Shown: positions 51,932-62,559 of the stretch, one piece after another
Layout of the letters: each line of letters begins with the position of its first letter
How positions within the stretch are numbered: position 1 is the first letter of the stretch
Source of the DNA: Pseudoxanthomonas sp.
GTDB lineage: Bacteria; Pseudomonadota; Gammaproteobacteria; Xanthomonadales; Xanthomonadaceae
NCBI RefSeq assembly: GCF_002863005.1
Contig: NZ_PKDG01000015.1
Coordinates: forward strand, 1 to 64,000
DNA length: 64,000 nucleotides
Direction of reading: 5' to 3'
Made by a program: the position numbers and the translations under genes
Notes under the pieces: model-generated
Databases searched by the model: none
What the model saw: the letters and a program-made list of their open reading frames with translations, nothing else
What the model was told of the DNA's origin: nothing

Positions 51932-53863
51932 ATGGACAAACTGAAAATGCACTCCCCCAATCTGACCGATGCCAACCTGGCGTGCTTGCGCGAGCTGTTT
52001 CCGGGCTGCGTGACGGAGGCTACGGGCGAGGACGGCAGCGTGAAGCTGGCGGTGGATTTCGACCAGTTGCGGCAGGAGTTGTCGGCTTCGTTGGTGGAGG
52101 GGCCGCAAGAGCGTTATCACCTGAACTGGCCGGGCAAGCGCGAGGCGCTGCTGACGGCGAATGCACCGATTGCCAAGACCTTGCGACCTGTGCGCGAGGA
52201 GAGCGTTGACTTCGATTCGACGCAGAACCTCTTCATCGAAGGCGACAATCTGGATGCTTTGAAGCTGCTACAGGAAACCTACCTTGGCAAGGTGAAGATG
52301 ATCTATATCGACCCGCCGTATAACACGGGCAACGATTTCATCTACGAAGACGACTTCGCTGAGAACGCCGCTGAGTACCTGAGCCGCTCAAATCAGGTAG
52401 ACGACGAAGGCAATCGTCTGATTGCGAACACAACGTCCAACGGACGCTTCCATTCCGACTGGCTGAGCATGATGTATCCACGCCTTCGGCTTGCTCGCAA
52501 TCTGCTTTCCGATGACGGAGCTTTGTTCATTTCCATTGACGACAATGAGGCTTCAAACCTAATTGCGGTTTGCTCTGAGGTTTTCGGTGCCGAGAATTTC
52601 GTTGCCCAGCTTGCTGTTCAGCTCAATCCGCGCGGCAGGCATCTGGATAGGTTCGTTGCAAAGACACATGAAAGTATCTTGATCTTCGTAAAGGATGGCC
52701 TGAATTCTGACGCAATCAACGGCCTAGAAAAGGAAGGCCGCATGGTGGACGAATACAAAAGGAAGGACAAACAAGGGCAGTATCGCCCGCTCGGCCTACG
52801 CAATCGAAATCAAGCCTTTAACCCAACTACACGGCCGAAGCTCTACTACCCTCTTTATGTAAACCCCGCCGACGGCTCCGTATCCTTGGCTAGAGACGCG
52901 AACTACGCCGTTGAGATCTGGCCAGACGCCCCCGACGGCACCAAGACGTGCTGGACATGGGGAACAGACAAAGTAAGGAAGGAAGGCGACATCTTGTTTG
53001 CGGAGCAAACAGGGCAAGAGTGGCGTATCTATCGCAAAGACTATCTCTTGGGCAAGGACGGGGAAGTGGCCAAGACACTAGCCAAGTCTCTATGGACTGA
53101 CAAGGAAATTACCAATGACTATGGGCGTAAGACAGTCAGGGATTTGTTTGGATCCGCGATTATGGATTTTCCGAAATCGACACAGCTGCTCGAAAAGATT
53201 ATCCAAATGGGTGCTAGAAATGACTCTTTGATCCTTGATTTTTTTGCTGGATCCAGCTCGACCGCCGATGCACTTCTTCGCCTCAACTCCGTAGATAGCG
53301 GCAACCGTCGCTTCATCATGATGCAGCTACCGGAGCCATGCGCGACCGATTCCGAGGCATTCAAAGCTGGCTACGAGACCATCGCTGAATTGAGCAAGGA
53401 GCGGATCCGTCGTACCGGCAATAAGCTCAGAGGTGACGACAGTCAGGTCGACGTTGGCTTTCGTGTGATGAAGATCGACACCTCCAACATGGCTGACGTG
53501 CACTACACCCCTGATCAGATCACCCAAGGCGATCTGCTCGACACCGTCGATAACATCAAGCCCGACCGCGTCCCGGAAGACCTTTTGTTCCAGGTAATGC
53601 TGGACTGGGGCGTTGATCTCGCCCTGCCCATCGAGAAGAAGGTCATCCAGGGCAAGGACGTGTATTTCGTGGATACCGACGCGCTGGCCGCCTGCTTCGA
53701 CAAGACCGGCGGCATCGATGATGCCTTCGCCAAGGAGCTTGCCACTTTCAAGCCGTTGCGCGCCGTATTCCGCGATGCAGGCTTCAAGGGCGACGATGTG
53801 AAGATCAATATAGAGCAGATCTTCAAGTTGCTCTCGCCTGGCACCGAAGTGAAGTGCCTGTAA
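51932..53863 (+). CDS. Type III-like DNA methyltransferase (Mod)
   Basis: This 643-aa adenine/cytosine-N methyltransferase has motif IV DPPYN (residues 127-131) before motif I DFFAGSSSTADALL near residue 447, the beta-class order used by type III Mod. The intervening region is the expected target-recognition stretch. It starts at ATG 51932; a TTG start at 51869 would overlap the upstream stop. It lies upstream of a Res-like gene, with the AlbA_2 gene between them. The recognition sequence is unknown. Confidence 0.92.
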   Translation: MDKLKMHSPNLTDANLACLRELFPGCVTEATGEDGSVKLAVDFDQLRQELSASLVEGPQERYHLNWPGKREALLTANAPIAKTLRPVREESVDFDSTQNLFIEGDNLDALKLLQETYLGKVKMIYIDPPYNTGNDFIYEDDFAENAAEYLSRSNQVDDEGNRLIANTTSNGRFHSDWLSMMYPRLRLARNLLSDDGALFISIDDNEASNLIAVCSEVFGAENFVAQLAVQLNPRGRHLDRFVAKTHESILIFVKDGLNSDAINGLEKEGRMVDEYKRKDKQGQYRPLGLRNRNQAFNPTTRPKLYYPLYVNPADGSVSLARDANYAVEIWPDAPDGTKTCWTWGTDKVRKEGDILFAEQTGQEWRIYRKDYLLGKDGEVAKTLAKSLWTDKEITNDYGRKTVRDLFGSAIMDFPKSTQLLEKIIQMGARNDSLILDFFAGSSSTADALLRLNSVDSGNRRFIMMQLPEPCATDSEAFKAGYETIAELSKERIRRTGNKLRGDDSQVDVGFRVMKIDTSNMADVHYTPDQITQGDLLDTVDNIKPDRVPEDLLFQVMLDWGVDLALPIEKKVIQGKDVYFVDTDALAACFDKTGGIDDAFAKELATFKPLRAVFRDAGFKGDDVKINIEQIFKLLSPGTEVKCL

Positions 53864-53873
53864 AGGTGACACG

Positions 53874-55532
53874 ATGGAACAAGCGGAATTGAGCCCATTG
53901 TTGAGCGGCCTGATCGCCACCTGGGAAAACGAGGTGGTAGAGTTCAAGCAGGCCGGCAACGATTACAGCACCGACGACATCGGCAAGTACTTCTCCGCGC
54001 TCGCCAACGAGGCTAACCTTCGCGGGGCCGAGTCCGGCTGGCTGGTGTTCGGCGTGAACAACAAAGTCCGCGCCGTGGTGGGCACCGATTACCGCCCACA
54101 GGAGGAGCGCCTGCAATCGCTGAAGATGCAGATTGCGGAGAACGCCGAGCCGCGTATCACCTTCCGCGACATCCACGAACTGCATCACGCGGATGGACGC
54201 GTGTTGCTGTTCCAGATCCCCGCCGCCCCGCGCGGTATCCCGATCGCCTGGAAAGGTCACTATTTCGCCCGCGCCGGGGAAAGCCTGACCTCGCTGGGCT
54301 TGGACAAGCAGGACGAAATCCGCCGCCAGACCCTGGCCATGGACTGGACGGCCCAGGTCGTGACCGCGGCCACGCTGGACGATCTGGATGACACCGCCGT
54401 GCGCAAGGCACGCGAGTCGTTCGCCAAGAAGTACGCCAACCGCATCACCCTTGAGGAGGTGATGGGGTGGCCGCTGCCAACCTTTCTTGACCGCGCCCGA
54501 CTCACCCAGGGCGGACAGATCACCCGCGCCACCCTGCTGTTGCTCGGCAATGCCGAATCCGCCTACCGGCTTTCGCCGCACCCGGCGCAGATGACCTGGA
54601 GCCTGGAAGGCCCGGAACGCGCCTACGAGCACTTCGGCCTGCCTTTTCTGCTCAAGACCACCGAGCTCTATCAGCGCGTCCGCAACATCCAGTTGCGCAT
54701 CCTGCCGCAGAACGAGCTGGTTCCCGTGGAAGTGCCGAAGTACGACCAGAGAATCGTCCTTGAAGCCCTGCACAACTGCATCGCCCACCAGGACTACACC
54801 CGCAATGGCCGCGTGGTGGTCACCGAGCAGCCGGACAGGCTGATCTTCACCAATGAAGGCGGCTTCTATGACGGCCAGCCGGACGAGTACATCCAAGGCA
54901 CCAAGATCCCACGCCGTTACCGCAATCCGTTCCTCGCCCAGGCAATGGCCGAGTTGAACATGATCGACACGATGGGCTACGGCATCCGTGACATGTATGC
55001 CGGGCAGGCGCGCCGCTACTTCCCGATGCCGGACTACGACCTGAGCGAGCCCAACGCGGTGAAGATGACGATCTACGGCGGCGTGGTGGACATTGCCTAC
55101 AGCCGGCTACTGATCCAGAAGACCGATCTGCCGCTGGCCGACGTACTGGCCTTGGACCGCGTGCAGAAGAAGCTGCCGCTTCCGGACGAGGCCGCCGCCC
55201 GCTTGCGCAAGGCCGGGCTAATCGAGGGCCGCAAGCCGAATTACTTCGTTTCCGCCACTGTGGCGGCAGCCACGTCTAGCGTGGCCGACTACCTGCGCAC
55301 GCGGGGACAGGATGACGCCTTCTACGCCAAGCTGATCACGGACTATCTGGAAGTGAAGGGCGAGGCGAGCCGAGCAGAGATCAACAAGCTGCTGCTGGGC
55401 AAGCTCAGTGACGCCCTGACAGAGGAGCAAAAGGACAACAAGGTCGCCAACCTACTGACCAAACTGCGCCGCGCAGGGCGAATTCAGAACACCGGCAGCC
55501 GCGGGCAGCCAGTCTGGAAGCTTGCAGAATGA
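53874..55532 (+). CDS. Schlafen-type AlbA_2 ATP-binding protein
   Basis: This is a 552-aa protein. The N-terminal AlbA_2 domain (residues 18-140) has VVEFKQAGND (the conserved E-F-K), ANEANLRGAESGWLVFGV and GHYFARAGES. The middle HATPase_c_4 region has EALHNCIAHQDYTRNGRVVV and IFTNEGGFYDG. A winged-helix tail closes it. AlbA_2/Schlafen-like modules bind or cut nucleic acid in several defence proteins. Here it lies between mod and res, a position that interrupts a standard type III operon. AAAGGTGA precedes ATG 53874. Confidence 0.82.
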   Translation: MEQAELSPLLSGLIATWENEVVEFKQAGNDYSTDDIGKYFSALANEANLRGAESGWLVFGVNNKVRAVVGTDYRPQEERLQSLKMQIAENAEPRITFRDIHELHHADGRVLLFQIPAAPRGIPIAWKGHYFARAGESLTSLGLDKQDEIRRQTLAMDWTAQVVTAATLDDLDDTAVRKARESFAKKYANRITLEEVMGWPLPTFLDRARLTQGGQITRATLLLLGNAESAYRLSPHPAQMTWSLEGPERAYEHFGLPFLLKTTELYQRVRNIQLRILPQNELVPVEVPKYDQRIVLEALHNCIAHQDYTRNGRVVVTEQPDRLIFTNEGGFYDGQPDEYIQGTKIPRRYRNPFLAQAMAELNMIDTMGYGIRDMYAGQARRYFPMPDYDLSEPNAVKMTIYGGVVDIAYSRLLIQKTDLPLADVLALDRVQKKLPLPDEAAARLRKAGLIEGRKPNYFVSATVAAATSSVADYLRTRGQDDAFYAKLITDYLEVKGEASRAEINKLLLGKLSDALTEEQKDNKVANLLTKLRRAGRIQNTGSRGQPVWKLAE

Positions 55533-55629
55533 ATGCAGAAAGCAACGCTCATTTTGTACTTATAAATCAATGTGTTAAATCTTTCTGCACCCCGATGCAA
55601 AAAGAAGCAGAAAGAGGCCCCGGACAGCC

Positions 55630-58600
55630 ATGAAGCTCAAATTCAAAACCCAGGCCTACCAGACCGCCGCCGTGCAGGCGGTGGTGGATTGCTTCAAGGG
55701 CCAGCCGCCGGCCAGCCCCGAGGCGATCAGCTATCGGATCGATCCCGGCAAGCAGGCCAAGGGCCAGACCATCGGCAGCACCGTCGCCAGCGATGCCGGC
55801 TTCCGCAATGCCGATCTGTTCCTCAGCGAAAAGCAGCTTCTGGACAACATCCAGATGGTGCAGCGCGGCCAGAACCTGCCGATATCCGACAAACTGGTGA
55901 AGACCAAGGTGGCCGACATCAATCTCGATGTCGAGATGGAAACAGGTACGGGCAAGACCTATTGCTACATCAAGACCATCTTCGAGTTGAATAGGCAGTA
56001 CGGCTGGAGCAAGTTCATCATCGTGGTGCCATCGATCGCCATCCGCGAGGGCGTGGCCAAGTCGCTGCAAATCACGGCCGATCACCTGCTGGAGTCGTAC
56101 CAGAAGAAGGCACGGTTCTTCATCTACAACTCCAAGCAGCTTCACAAGCTGGAAAGCTTTTCGTCCGATGCCGGCATCAACGTGATGGTCATCAACGTGC
56201 AGGCGTTCAATGCTAAGGGCGCGGACGCAAGGCGCATTTATGGCACGCCGAGGACGCTTCCCAACGGCAAGACCGAAATGGTCGGACTGGACGATTTCCA
56301 GTCACGAAAACCAATCGACGTTATCAACGCCAATCGCCCGATCCTGATCCTGGACGAGCCACAGAAGATGGAGGGTGCGAAGACGCTGGATTCGCTTGCC
56401 GACTTCAAACCACTAGCGGTGCTGCGCTACTCGGCCACGCACAAGACAACGCACAACAAGATCCACCGCCTGGATGCGCTGGACGCCTACAACCAGAAGC
56501 TGGTAAAGAAGATCGCCGTACGCGGCGTCACGATGAAGGGGTTAGCCGGCACCAACGCCTACCTGTACCTGCAATCGATCCACATCTCGCCCAAGAAGCC
56601 GCCAGAAGCACGCGTCGAGTTCGAGCAGAAGCTCAAAGGTGGCGGTATCAAGCGCATCGTGCGAAAGCTGAAGAAGGGCGACAACCTGTTCGACTGTTCC
56701 GAAGGCCTCGACCAGTACCGTGAGGGTTATGTCGTCTCGGACATCAATGCGGTCACCGATACCCTCAGCTTCACCAATGGCGTGGAGCTGACCACTGGCG
56801 ATGCCACTGGTGACGTGAACGAAGCCGCCCTGCGCCGCATCCAGATCCGAGAGACCATCAAGGCGCACTTCGACAAGGAACAGGCCTTGTTTCAGCAAGG
56901 AATCAAGGTTCTGTCGCTGTTCTTCATCGACGAAGTCGTGAAGTACCGCGATTACACCCAGCAGGACGAGAAGGGCGAGTACGCCCACATCTTCGAGGAC
57001 GAGTACAACCTCTACCTCAACGAGGTTCTGGAACTGGAAGAAACACCTTGGACGAAGTACCTGAAGTCCATCGCGGTGGAAAAGACCCACAGTGGCTACT
57101 TCTCCATCGACAAGAAGAGCAAGCGCCTGATCGACCCGGACGAAGAAAAGCGCGGCGAGAACGCCGGCATGTCCAATGACGCCGATGCCTACGACCTGAT
57201 CCTGAAGGACAAGGAACGTTTGCTGTCCTTCGACACCCCGGTGCGCTTCATCTTTTCCCACTCGGCCCTGCGCGAGGGCTGGGACAATCCCAACGTGTTT
57301 GTCATCTGTACCCTCAAGCACAGCGACAACACAATCTCACGCCGCCAGGAAGTCGGCCGCGGCTTGCGCCTGTCCGTAAACCAGCAAGGCGAGCGCATGG
57401 ATGGCGGCAACGTCCACGACATCAATGTGCTCACCGTGGTGGCAAGCGAGAGCTACAAGGAATTTGTGACTGCATTGCAGGCAGACATCAGTGCCTCGCT
57501 GTCCACACGCCCCAGGATCGCAGACAAGACCTATTTCATTGGCAAGGTACTGAAGGCGCCGAGCGGCGACGTAACGGTCACCGCCGACATGGCGACCGAC
57601 ATCGAGTTCTACCTCATCCAGAACGGCTACGTTGACAAGAAGCGCAACATCACCGAGAAGTATCACGAGGCGAAGAAGGAGGGCGCTCTCGTTGAATTGC
57701 CGGAAGAGCTTCTGCCGCATGCCGAGCAGGTATTTCAGCTGATCGACAGCGTGTTTACGGAAGGCCAGATTCCCACGCCGGAGAATGGGCGCAACCTGAA
57801 GCAGCTATCGCCCAACCAGAACTTCGAGAAGCAGGAGTTCAAGGCGCTCTGGCAGCGCATCAATCGCAAAGCAGCCTATAGCGTGCACTTCAACGGCGAC
57901 GAGCTGGTTCGCAAAGCCGTGGACATAATCAACCACAAGGACGAAGGCCTGCGGGTCACGCCCTTGCAGTACGTCATCCAGGCGGGCGAACAGGAAGACG
58001 AAATCACCTACGACAAGCTGGACGATGGAAAGAGCTTCCGCATCTCCGAGAACAAGACGGAGAACCACCGCAGTTCAATTCACTCAGCCGTGCCCTACGA
58101 CCTGATCGGCAAGATCGCAGAGGGTACGCAGCTCACCCGTCGCACGGTAGCGGAGATCATCAAAGGGATGAACGTGGCGGTATTCGCCCAGTTCAGGACC
58201 AACCCGGAGAGCTTCATCGCCGAGGCTGTTCGTCTTATCAACGAGCAAAAGGCCGCGGTGATCGTCGAACACCTCGCCTACGACCCGGTGGATGACAGCT
58301 ACGACTTGGACATCTTCACTGCCGGGCAGACAAAGCAGGACTTGAGCAAGGCCGGCGACAAGCTCCAGCACCACATCTACGACTACGTCCTGACCGACTC
58401 CAATATTGAGCGTCAATTCGTCAAGGAGCTGGACGCTAGCACCGACGTGGTGGTCTATGCCAAGTTGCCGAAGGGATTCTTCATCCCCACCCCAGTCGGC
58501 AACTACAACCCCGACTGGGCGATCAGCTTCAAGGAAGGGCAGGTCAAGCATATCTATTTCGTCGCCGAGACCAAGGGATCCATGTCCTCAATGGACCTGC

Positions 58601-58731
58601 GGGAGATCGAGAAGACCAAGATCACATGCGCTCGTAAGTTCTTTGCAGACATGAACGAGCGGCTTGCCCCGAGCAATGTTCGGTACGACGTCGTGGACAG
58701 TTTTGGAAAGATGATGGAAGTGGTGAAATAG
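55630..58731 (+). CDS. Type III-like restriction endonuclease subunit (Res)
   Basis: This 1033-aa protein has the SF2 helicase core with Walker A ETGTGKT (residues 104-110) and [10 protein letters not shown] (motif II). The motif VI-like [16 protein letters not shown] follows. A C-terminal PD-(D/E)xK nuclease has Asp962 (NPDW), Glu980 and Lys982 (AETKG), all intact. It would translocate and cut DNA with Mod. A 97-bp gap precedes it. It is followed by a weak GC hairpin near 58765. Confidence 0.92.
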   Translation: MKLKFKTQAYQTAAVQAVVDCFKGQPPASPEAISYRIDPGKQAKGQTIGSTVASDAGFRNADLFLSEKQLLDNIQMVQRGQNLPISDKLVKTKVADINLDVEMETGTGKTYCYIKTIFELNRQYGWSKFIIVVPSIAIREGVAKSLQITADHLLESYQKKARFFIYNSKQLHKLESFSSDAGINVMVINVQAFNAKGADARRIYGTPRTLPNGKTEMVGLDDFQSRKPIDVINANRPILILDEPQKMEGAKTLDSLADFKPLAVLRYSATHKTTHNKIHRLDALDAYNQKLVKKIAVRGVTMKGLAGTNAYLYLQSIHISPKKPPEARVEFEQKLKGGGIKRIVRKLKKGDNLFDCSEGLDQYREGYVVSDINAVTDTLSFTNGVELTTGDATGDVNEAALRRIQIRETIKAHFDKEQALFQQGIKVLSLFFIDEVVKYRDYTQQDEKGEYAHIFEDEYNLYLNEVLELEETPWTKYLKSIAVEKTHSGYFSIDKKSKRLIDPDEEKRGENAGMSNDADAYDLILKDKERLLSFDTPVRFIFSHSALREGWDNPNVFVICTLKHSDNTISRRQEVGRGLRLSVNQQGERMDGGNVHDINVLTVVASESYKEFVTALQADISASLSTRPRIADKTYFIGKVLKAPSGDVTVTADMATDIEFYLIQNGYVDKKRNITEKYHEAKKEGALVELPEELLPHAEQVFQLIDSVFTEGQIPTPENGRNLKQLSPNQNFEKQEFKALWQRINRKAAYSVHFNGDELVRKAVDIINHKDEGLRVTPLQYVIQAGEQEDEITYDKLDDGKSFRISENKTENHRSSIHSAVPYDLIGKIAEGTQLTRRTVAEIIKGMNVAVFAQFRTNPESFIAEAVRLINEQKAAVIVEHLAYDPVDDSYDLDIFTAGQTKQDLSKAGDKLQHHIYDYVLTDSNIERQFVKELDASTDVVVYAKLPKGFFIPTPVGNYNPDWAISFKEGQVKHIYFVAETKGSMSSMDLREIEKTKITCARKFFADMNERLAPSNVRYDVVDSFGKMMEVVK

Positions 58732-58811
58732 AGAACTATGCGTCCGTCGAGTGGTTTGAATTGCCCCATCGGGGGGGTGCGGTGTCATCTAGACCGAGCT
58801 TACTAACTTCG

Positions 58812-59747
58812 TCATTGAATTAGATTTCCGCTCTTTGAGCTGACTCCAATATCAGCTCGAATGCCGGAGTTGAACTCAAGGAAGTCACTCTCGACGCCAT
58901 CACTAAAGATCACCCCATAGTCTGGCATCGCTGATGTCAGCTGCAGCGATGTCCCTCTTTCGATTCGCCCGAACACGAGTTCTGCTTGCGAGCTACGGCT
59001 CGGAAACGGCTCTCGAACAGTGAAGTACAAGTGGTTCGATTCCCAAGGGAACCCGGCGTGCTGGAGGAGCTTGAGCTCCTCCGAGCTGGCAGGTCCGGCC
59101 ATTGCCAGGGCGCCGGTCAGAAGGCTGCGGAACCAACCGGTCGAACCCATGCCGGTGGAGACGATGATGCCGCTGGATGAGTGGGCTTCCCGCCGGCCGT
59201 CCATCTCTATCGTGTAACGCGCGGACACGTGCGATCGCGGACCGATGAACAGGTCATTGACCGCGTGCAGCTCCTGGCCATCACTGAGTCTGACGCGCGC
59301 CATGGTGACGGAGCGGGTAGGTCGCTTGCCTGATTGCGCTTCCGGGATCAGCGCCTTCAGGTCCTGAACCTTGAACGGAAGAAGCACGCCGTCCCAACGT
59401 TGGGGTTCGGGATTCACCCCGATGACGGGTTGGCCGTTGAGGTACTTCAGCGTGTTGGCCACCAGGCCGTCCTGCCCAATCACCACGACCAGGCAGTCCG
59501 GCGGGAACAGGAAGTTCGGTACCAGGCCGCGTTCCAACCGCTGGACGCGGCCATACAGGCGGAGCGTGGACTCTGCCGACTCCACGGCGCGGTGGTAGAC
59601 GGCATGTTCGGTTTCGTAGTCGGAGAAGTCGGCACCCAAGTGTTCGACATAGAACTTGGCTTGCTCGACGGTGTTCAGTCGAGCAACCAGATCCTCAAGC
59701 CGTGTGCGCCGCGTCACCAGGATGATCCGGTTCTGCAGGGCGTCCAT
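58812..59747 (-). CDS. NAD kinase-like protein
   Basis: This 311-aa protein has the NAD kinase fold. It has a divergent first motif, VVIGQDGLVANT (normally GGDGT; here Gln replaces the second Gly but the catalytic Asp93 is kept, with Leu for Thr). It keeps AVNDLFIG and the Gly-rich STGMGSTGW (197-205). It lies 3 bases after the SPFH gene. NAD phosphorylation is possible but the altered motif makes it uncertain; it might be a regulatory or different-substrate relative. Confidence 0.75.
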   Translation of the reverse strand: MDALQNRIILVTRRTRLEDLVARLNTVEQAKFYVEHLGADFSDYETEHAVYHRAVESAESTLRLYGRVQRLERGLVPNFLFPPDCLVVVIGQDGLVANTLKYLNGQPVIGVNPEPQRWDGVLLPFKVQDLKALIPEAQSGKRPTRSVTMARVRLSDGQELHAVNDLFIGPRSHVSARYTIEMDGRREAHSSSGIIVSTGMGSTGWFRSLLTGALAMAGPASSEELKLLQHAGFPWESNHLYFTVREPFPSRSSQAELVFGRIERGTSLQLTSAMPDYGVIFSDGVESDFLEFNSGIRADIGVSSKSGNLIQ

Positions 59748-59750
59748 GGC

Positions 59751-60782
59751 TTACTTCCTCGCAGTGTGGGCTGCCGGGTGGGTGAGCTGCTGCAACAGGT
59801 CTGGCGAGATGTTCAGCTCGCCAATCTTGCCGGCGTTCTGAGCCAGTTCTTGGAAGGCCGCCGCGATGATCGTGCCGGGCTCGGCACTTCCCAGCGCCAA
59901 CGCCTGCAGCACCTTCGGATCGACGGCGCTGACCGTCTTGACCAAGGCGCCCATCGCATAGGCTTTGGCATCGGCCTCGCGGCGGGCATTGGCGGCGCGT
60001 AGTTCGGTGAGCGTCTCGTTCTCCTTCTCGTGCGAGATCTGGCCCTGCATCTCCTGGGCCTGGATCTGCTGGCGCTTGTCCAGCAGGGCACGTTCGGCTT
60101 CCATCTGGGTTTCCCGAATCTGCCGCTTCTTGGCTTCCACGGCGATCTCGGTGTTGAGCTCGTTCTCCTTGACTGCGCGCTCCTGCTCGATCGCAGCATT
60201 GCGACGGACATACAAAGCATCGTCAGCGTCCTTGAGGATCTGTTCCCGGACGGTAGCTTCCAGCGCTCGCGCCGTATCTGGCGTCGGCTTGATGGCCAGA
60301 ACGGCCAAGCTGACCAATTCCAGGCCCAGGCTGGGCAGCCCATCGGGTTGGCGCAGGCCGTCGCGCACGGCTTGTACCAGCCCCTCGGACTCGCGCAGCA
60401 GTGCCTGCAGGTTCTGGCCTTGCAGGGCGGCGCGCAGCTGGACCTGGACGGCATTGACCACACGCTGGGGCAGCTTGCCCGGATCCTCCGATACGTACTC
60501 GTTGCCGTTGGCCTTGAGCGTGAAGTTCATCAGCGATGCCAACAGCTTCGGATCGGCCACGCGGTAGGTGACCTGCCCTTGGACCGTGACCTCCTGAAAG
60601 TCCGCACTGACCTCGCGGAACATGAAGGGCACGTCCACGCTTTCCATGGGAATGGAGACCAGCGAGGCACTGGGGGCAAAGTAGAAGAAGGCTAGGCCCG
60701 TGCCTTCGCGGACCGGCTGACCGTTGCGGTACTGGATCAGGTAGGTGGTGGGGCTGACCTTGGCGTAGCGGATACCAAACAT
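59751..60782 (-). CDS. SPFH/band-7 domain protein
   Basis: This is a 343-aa protein with an SPFH domain in residues 1-190 (VPFMFREVSADFQEVTVQGQVTYRV). A long charged coiled-coil follows (residues 195-275, VEAKKRQIRETQMEAERALL). No N-terminal membrane helix is obvious, unlike HflK/C or flotillin, so it may assemble on a membrane through other contacts. GAGGAG sits about 7-12 bases upstream of ATG 60782. It is between two NAD-metabolism-type genes. Confidence 0.82.
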   Translation of the reverse strand: MFGIRYAKVSPTTYLIQYRNGQPVREGTGLAFFYFAPSASLVSIPMESVDVPFMFREVSADFQEVTVQGQVTYRVADPKLLASLMNFTLKANGNEYVSEDPGKLPQRVVNAVQVQLRAALQGQNLQALLRESEGLVQAVRDGLRQPDGLPSLGLELVSLAVLAIKPTPDTARALEATVREQILKDADDALYVRRNAAIEQERAVKENELNTEIAVEAKKRQIRETQMEAERALLDKRQQIQAQEMQGQISHEKENETLTELRAANARREADAKAYAMGALVKTVSAVDPKVLQALALGSAEPGTIIAAAFQELAQNAGKIGELNISPDLLQQLTHPAAHTARK

Positions 60783-60872
60783 GATGTGCTCCTCGGAAGG
60801 TCCTTCCAGGGGTGACGGATCCGGTCTTTCCGGTTCCGGCGCGGAGGGTCGCGACCGCGCAACGCGTGTTGC

Positions 60873-61904
60873 CTAGAGCGTGCCGATGAAGCGCTCGATG
60901 ATGTAGAAGTGGTCTTCGTAGATCTGCGACTCCATGGCTCGCAATTCTGATAGCGGGAACCAGCGAGCCTTAGCCGCGTCGTCTCCACCCTTTACGGGGG
61001 GGAGTTCGCCTGCCTGGAACTCGAAATGGAATGCGTGGGTGATCGTGCGGCCGCGCAACGAGCGCTCGGGATGGTCGAAGGCTTCCTGGGCGCGGAGCGA
61101 TCCCCGCAAGACCGGTGCCGGCAGCTTCAGCCGGGTCTCTTCGCGAAGTTCACGTATGACGGCATCGAGCAGACGCTCGTCGCCTCGTACGAAGCCTCCG
61201 GGAAGTGCCCATTGCCCCTTGCCCGGCTGGGCGCCGCGCTCGACCAGTAACACATGGCCGGAATGGACGACGACGCCGTCGACCGTCACGAAGGTGGGGG
61301 GATAGGGAGAAGACTCCCAGCCTTGGCGGTAGCGCTCTACGAAGCGTCGCTCTTCTACCAGGCTGCGATACGCCGGTGTCTCTCGGAAGCTGGTCAGTAG
61401 ATCGGCGACGGCCGTAGGGATGTGGGCGCGGATCATGGCCATGCCTTCGGCCGAGTCCTCCAGGAAGCTGTCGAGCAGTTCGCCGGCCCGTGGGCCGTCG
61501 ACAAAGGGGGCTTCCTCGCGGGGCCACTGCGGAAAGGCGCGCAGGTAGTCCACACCTGCGTTCTCTGGGCCGCCGATCAGACCAATGCGCTGGGATCCCG
61601 AACCGTCGGCACCTAGGGCATCCCGGGCAGCCGACTGGACGGCAGCGATCCAGGCGTTCTCGTTATAGAGGTGATCCCGAAGCGGACGGACCAGAATGCG
61701 GGCCGACTCGGTCGGCAGCGCGGAGCGGATCATCTGCTCGCGCTCGGCGGCGGTCCATGGGTGGCGGCTGTTCCGGGCGCGTCCAGCGGACCCTATCAGG
61801 ACGATGGCGCGATCAGCGCGCTCAAGCGCGCGGCGGAGCAAGGCGATATGGCCGTTGTGCAACGGCGCGAACTGTCCTATCAGGACCAGGCTATCAAGAC
61901 GCAT
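60873..61904 (-). CDS. nadM: Bifunctional NMN adenylyltransferase / Nudix hydrolase
   Basis: This 343-aa fusion has an N-terminal nucleotidyltransferase domain with IGQFAPLHNGHIALL (GxFxPxHxGH, residues 10-19) and a C-terminal Nudix domain whose box runs G237 to L260 (GX5EX7REXXEE intact, with Thr following). It makes NAD from NMN and ATP; the Nudix domain usually hydrolyses ADP-ribose. The start ATG 61904 has GGGAG upstream. It heads the three-gene NAD trio on the minus strand. Confidence 0.92.
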   Translation of the reverse strand: MRLDSLVLIGQFAPLHNGHIALLRRALERADRAIVLIGSAGRARNSRHPWTAAEREQMIRSALPTESARILVRPLRDHLYNENAWIAAVQSAARDALGADGSGSQRIGLIGGPENAGVDYLRAFPQWPREEAPFVDGPRAGELLDSFLEDSAEGMAMIRAHIPTAVADLLTSFRETPAYRSLVEERRFVERYRQGWESSPYPPTFVTVDGVVVHSGHVLLVERGAQPGKGQWALPGGFVRGDERLLDAVIRELREETRLKLPAPVLRGSLRAQEAFDHPERSLRGRTITHAFHFEFQAGELPPVKGGDDAAKARWFPLSELRAMESQIYEDHFYIIERFIGTL

Positions 61905-61991
61905 GAGGCTCCCTCATGGCAGTGGCTGTGTCGGTCTTTCCGGCACAGGTAAAGCCTACGCCTGCCAATCCAGGTCTTCAAGGGGAGGGTG

Positions 61992-62276
61992 TCAATCCTC
62001 TCCGGGCCATCTGAGCCTTGTGGAGTGCCGTAAAGGAGTGAAGTCCCGATCGGCTTCTTCAAGCAGGGCGTTCTCTGGTGACGCCATCCCAATGCTAAGA
62101 ACCGAATCGCGTAGGGACCCGACTATCCAGGCGACGTCCTCGATCGTTGGGAAATGCCTGGCAATCGTCACGGCCCTTCGCCGAAGAGACAGCGGAAGGG
62201 ACTGGTCTTGGGCGATGTCGATAAGGAAGCTTCCCGCCCAAAGCAAAGCCCTGGTTCTCTCGTCTGGCATGGTCAT
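61992..62276 (-). CDS. BPSL0761 family small protein
   Basis: This 94-aa protein starts TMPDERTRALLWAGSFL, the conserved opening of the BPSL0761 family, with SLRRRAVTIARHFPTIEDV next. The start is ATG 62276 (or 62270). No function is known; the family is common in accessory regions of Burkholderia and Xanthomonas relatives. It lies between the NAD trio and IS elements. Confidence 0.75.
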   Translation of the reverse strand: MTMPDERTRALLWAGSFLIDIAQDQSLPLSLRRRAVTIARHFPTIEDVAWIVGSLRDSVLSIGMASPENALLEEADRDFTPLRHSTRLRWPGED

Positions 62277-62559
62277 GACTGATCCCCGTTCTGGACTGCT
62301 CCGAAGACAATCTCTCATCCTTGTCGCGCAAGCTGAGACTGCTAAACGCCAACCGGTTGGGCAGTGATTGCCGAACACGCCGGACACTCCCGCGACCCAT
62401 TCTGGGCAGCGGCGCCAAAAGAACTGGTCACAGGGACCCGCCTTTGGAGCATCTTCCAGTTAGTGGACCGCATCCGATGCAAAACGCATAGCTGGGCAGG
62501 CTTCAAGCCACTTCATCACTGAAGTCATGTGGCTATGGTAGGAGTTGATGTCAGCTTCC

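Noticed and set aside
58760..58775. Terminator of the restriction operon
   Set aside because: CCCC-ATC-GGGG is too short and lacks a T run; only mentioned as weak.
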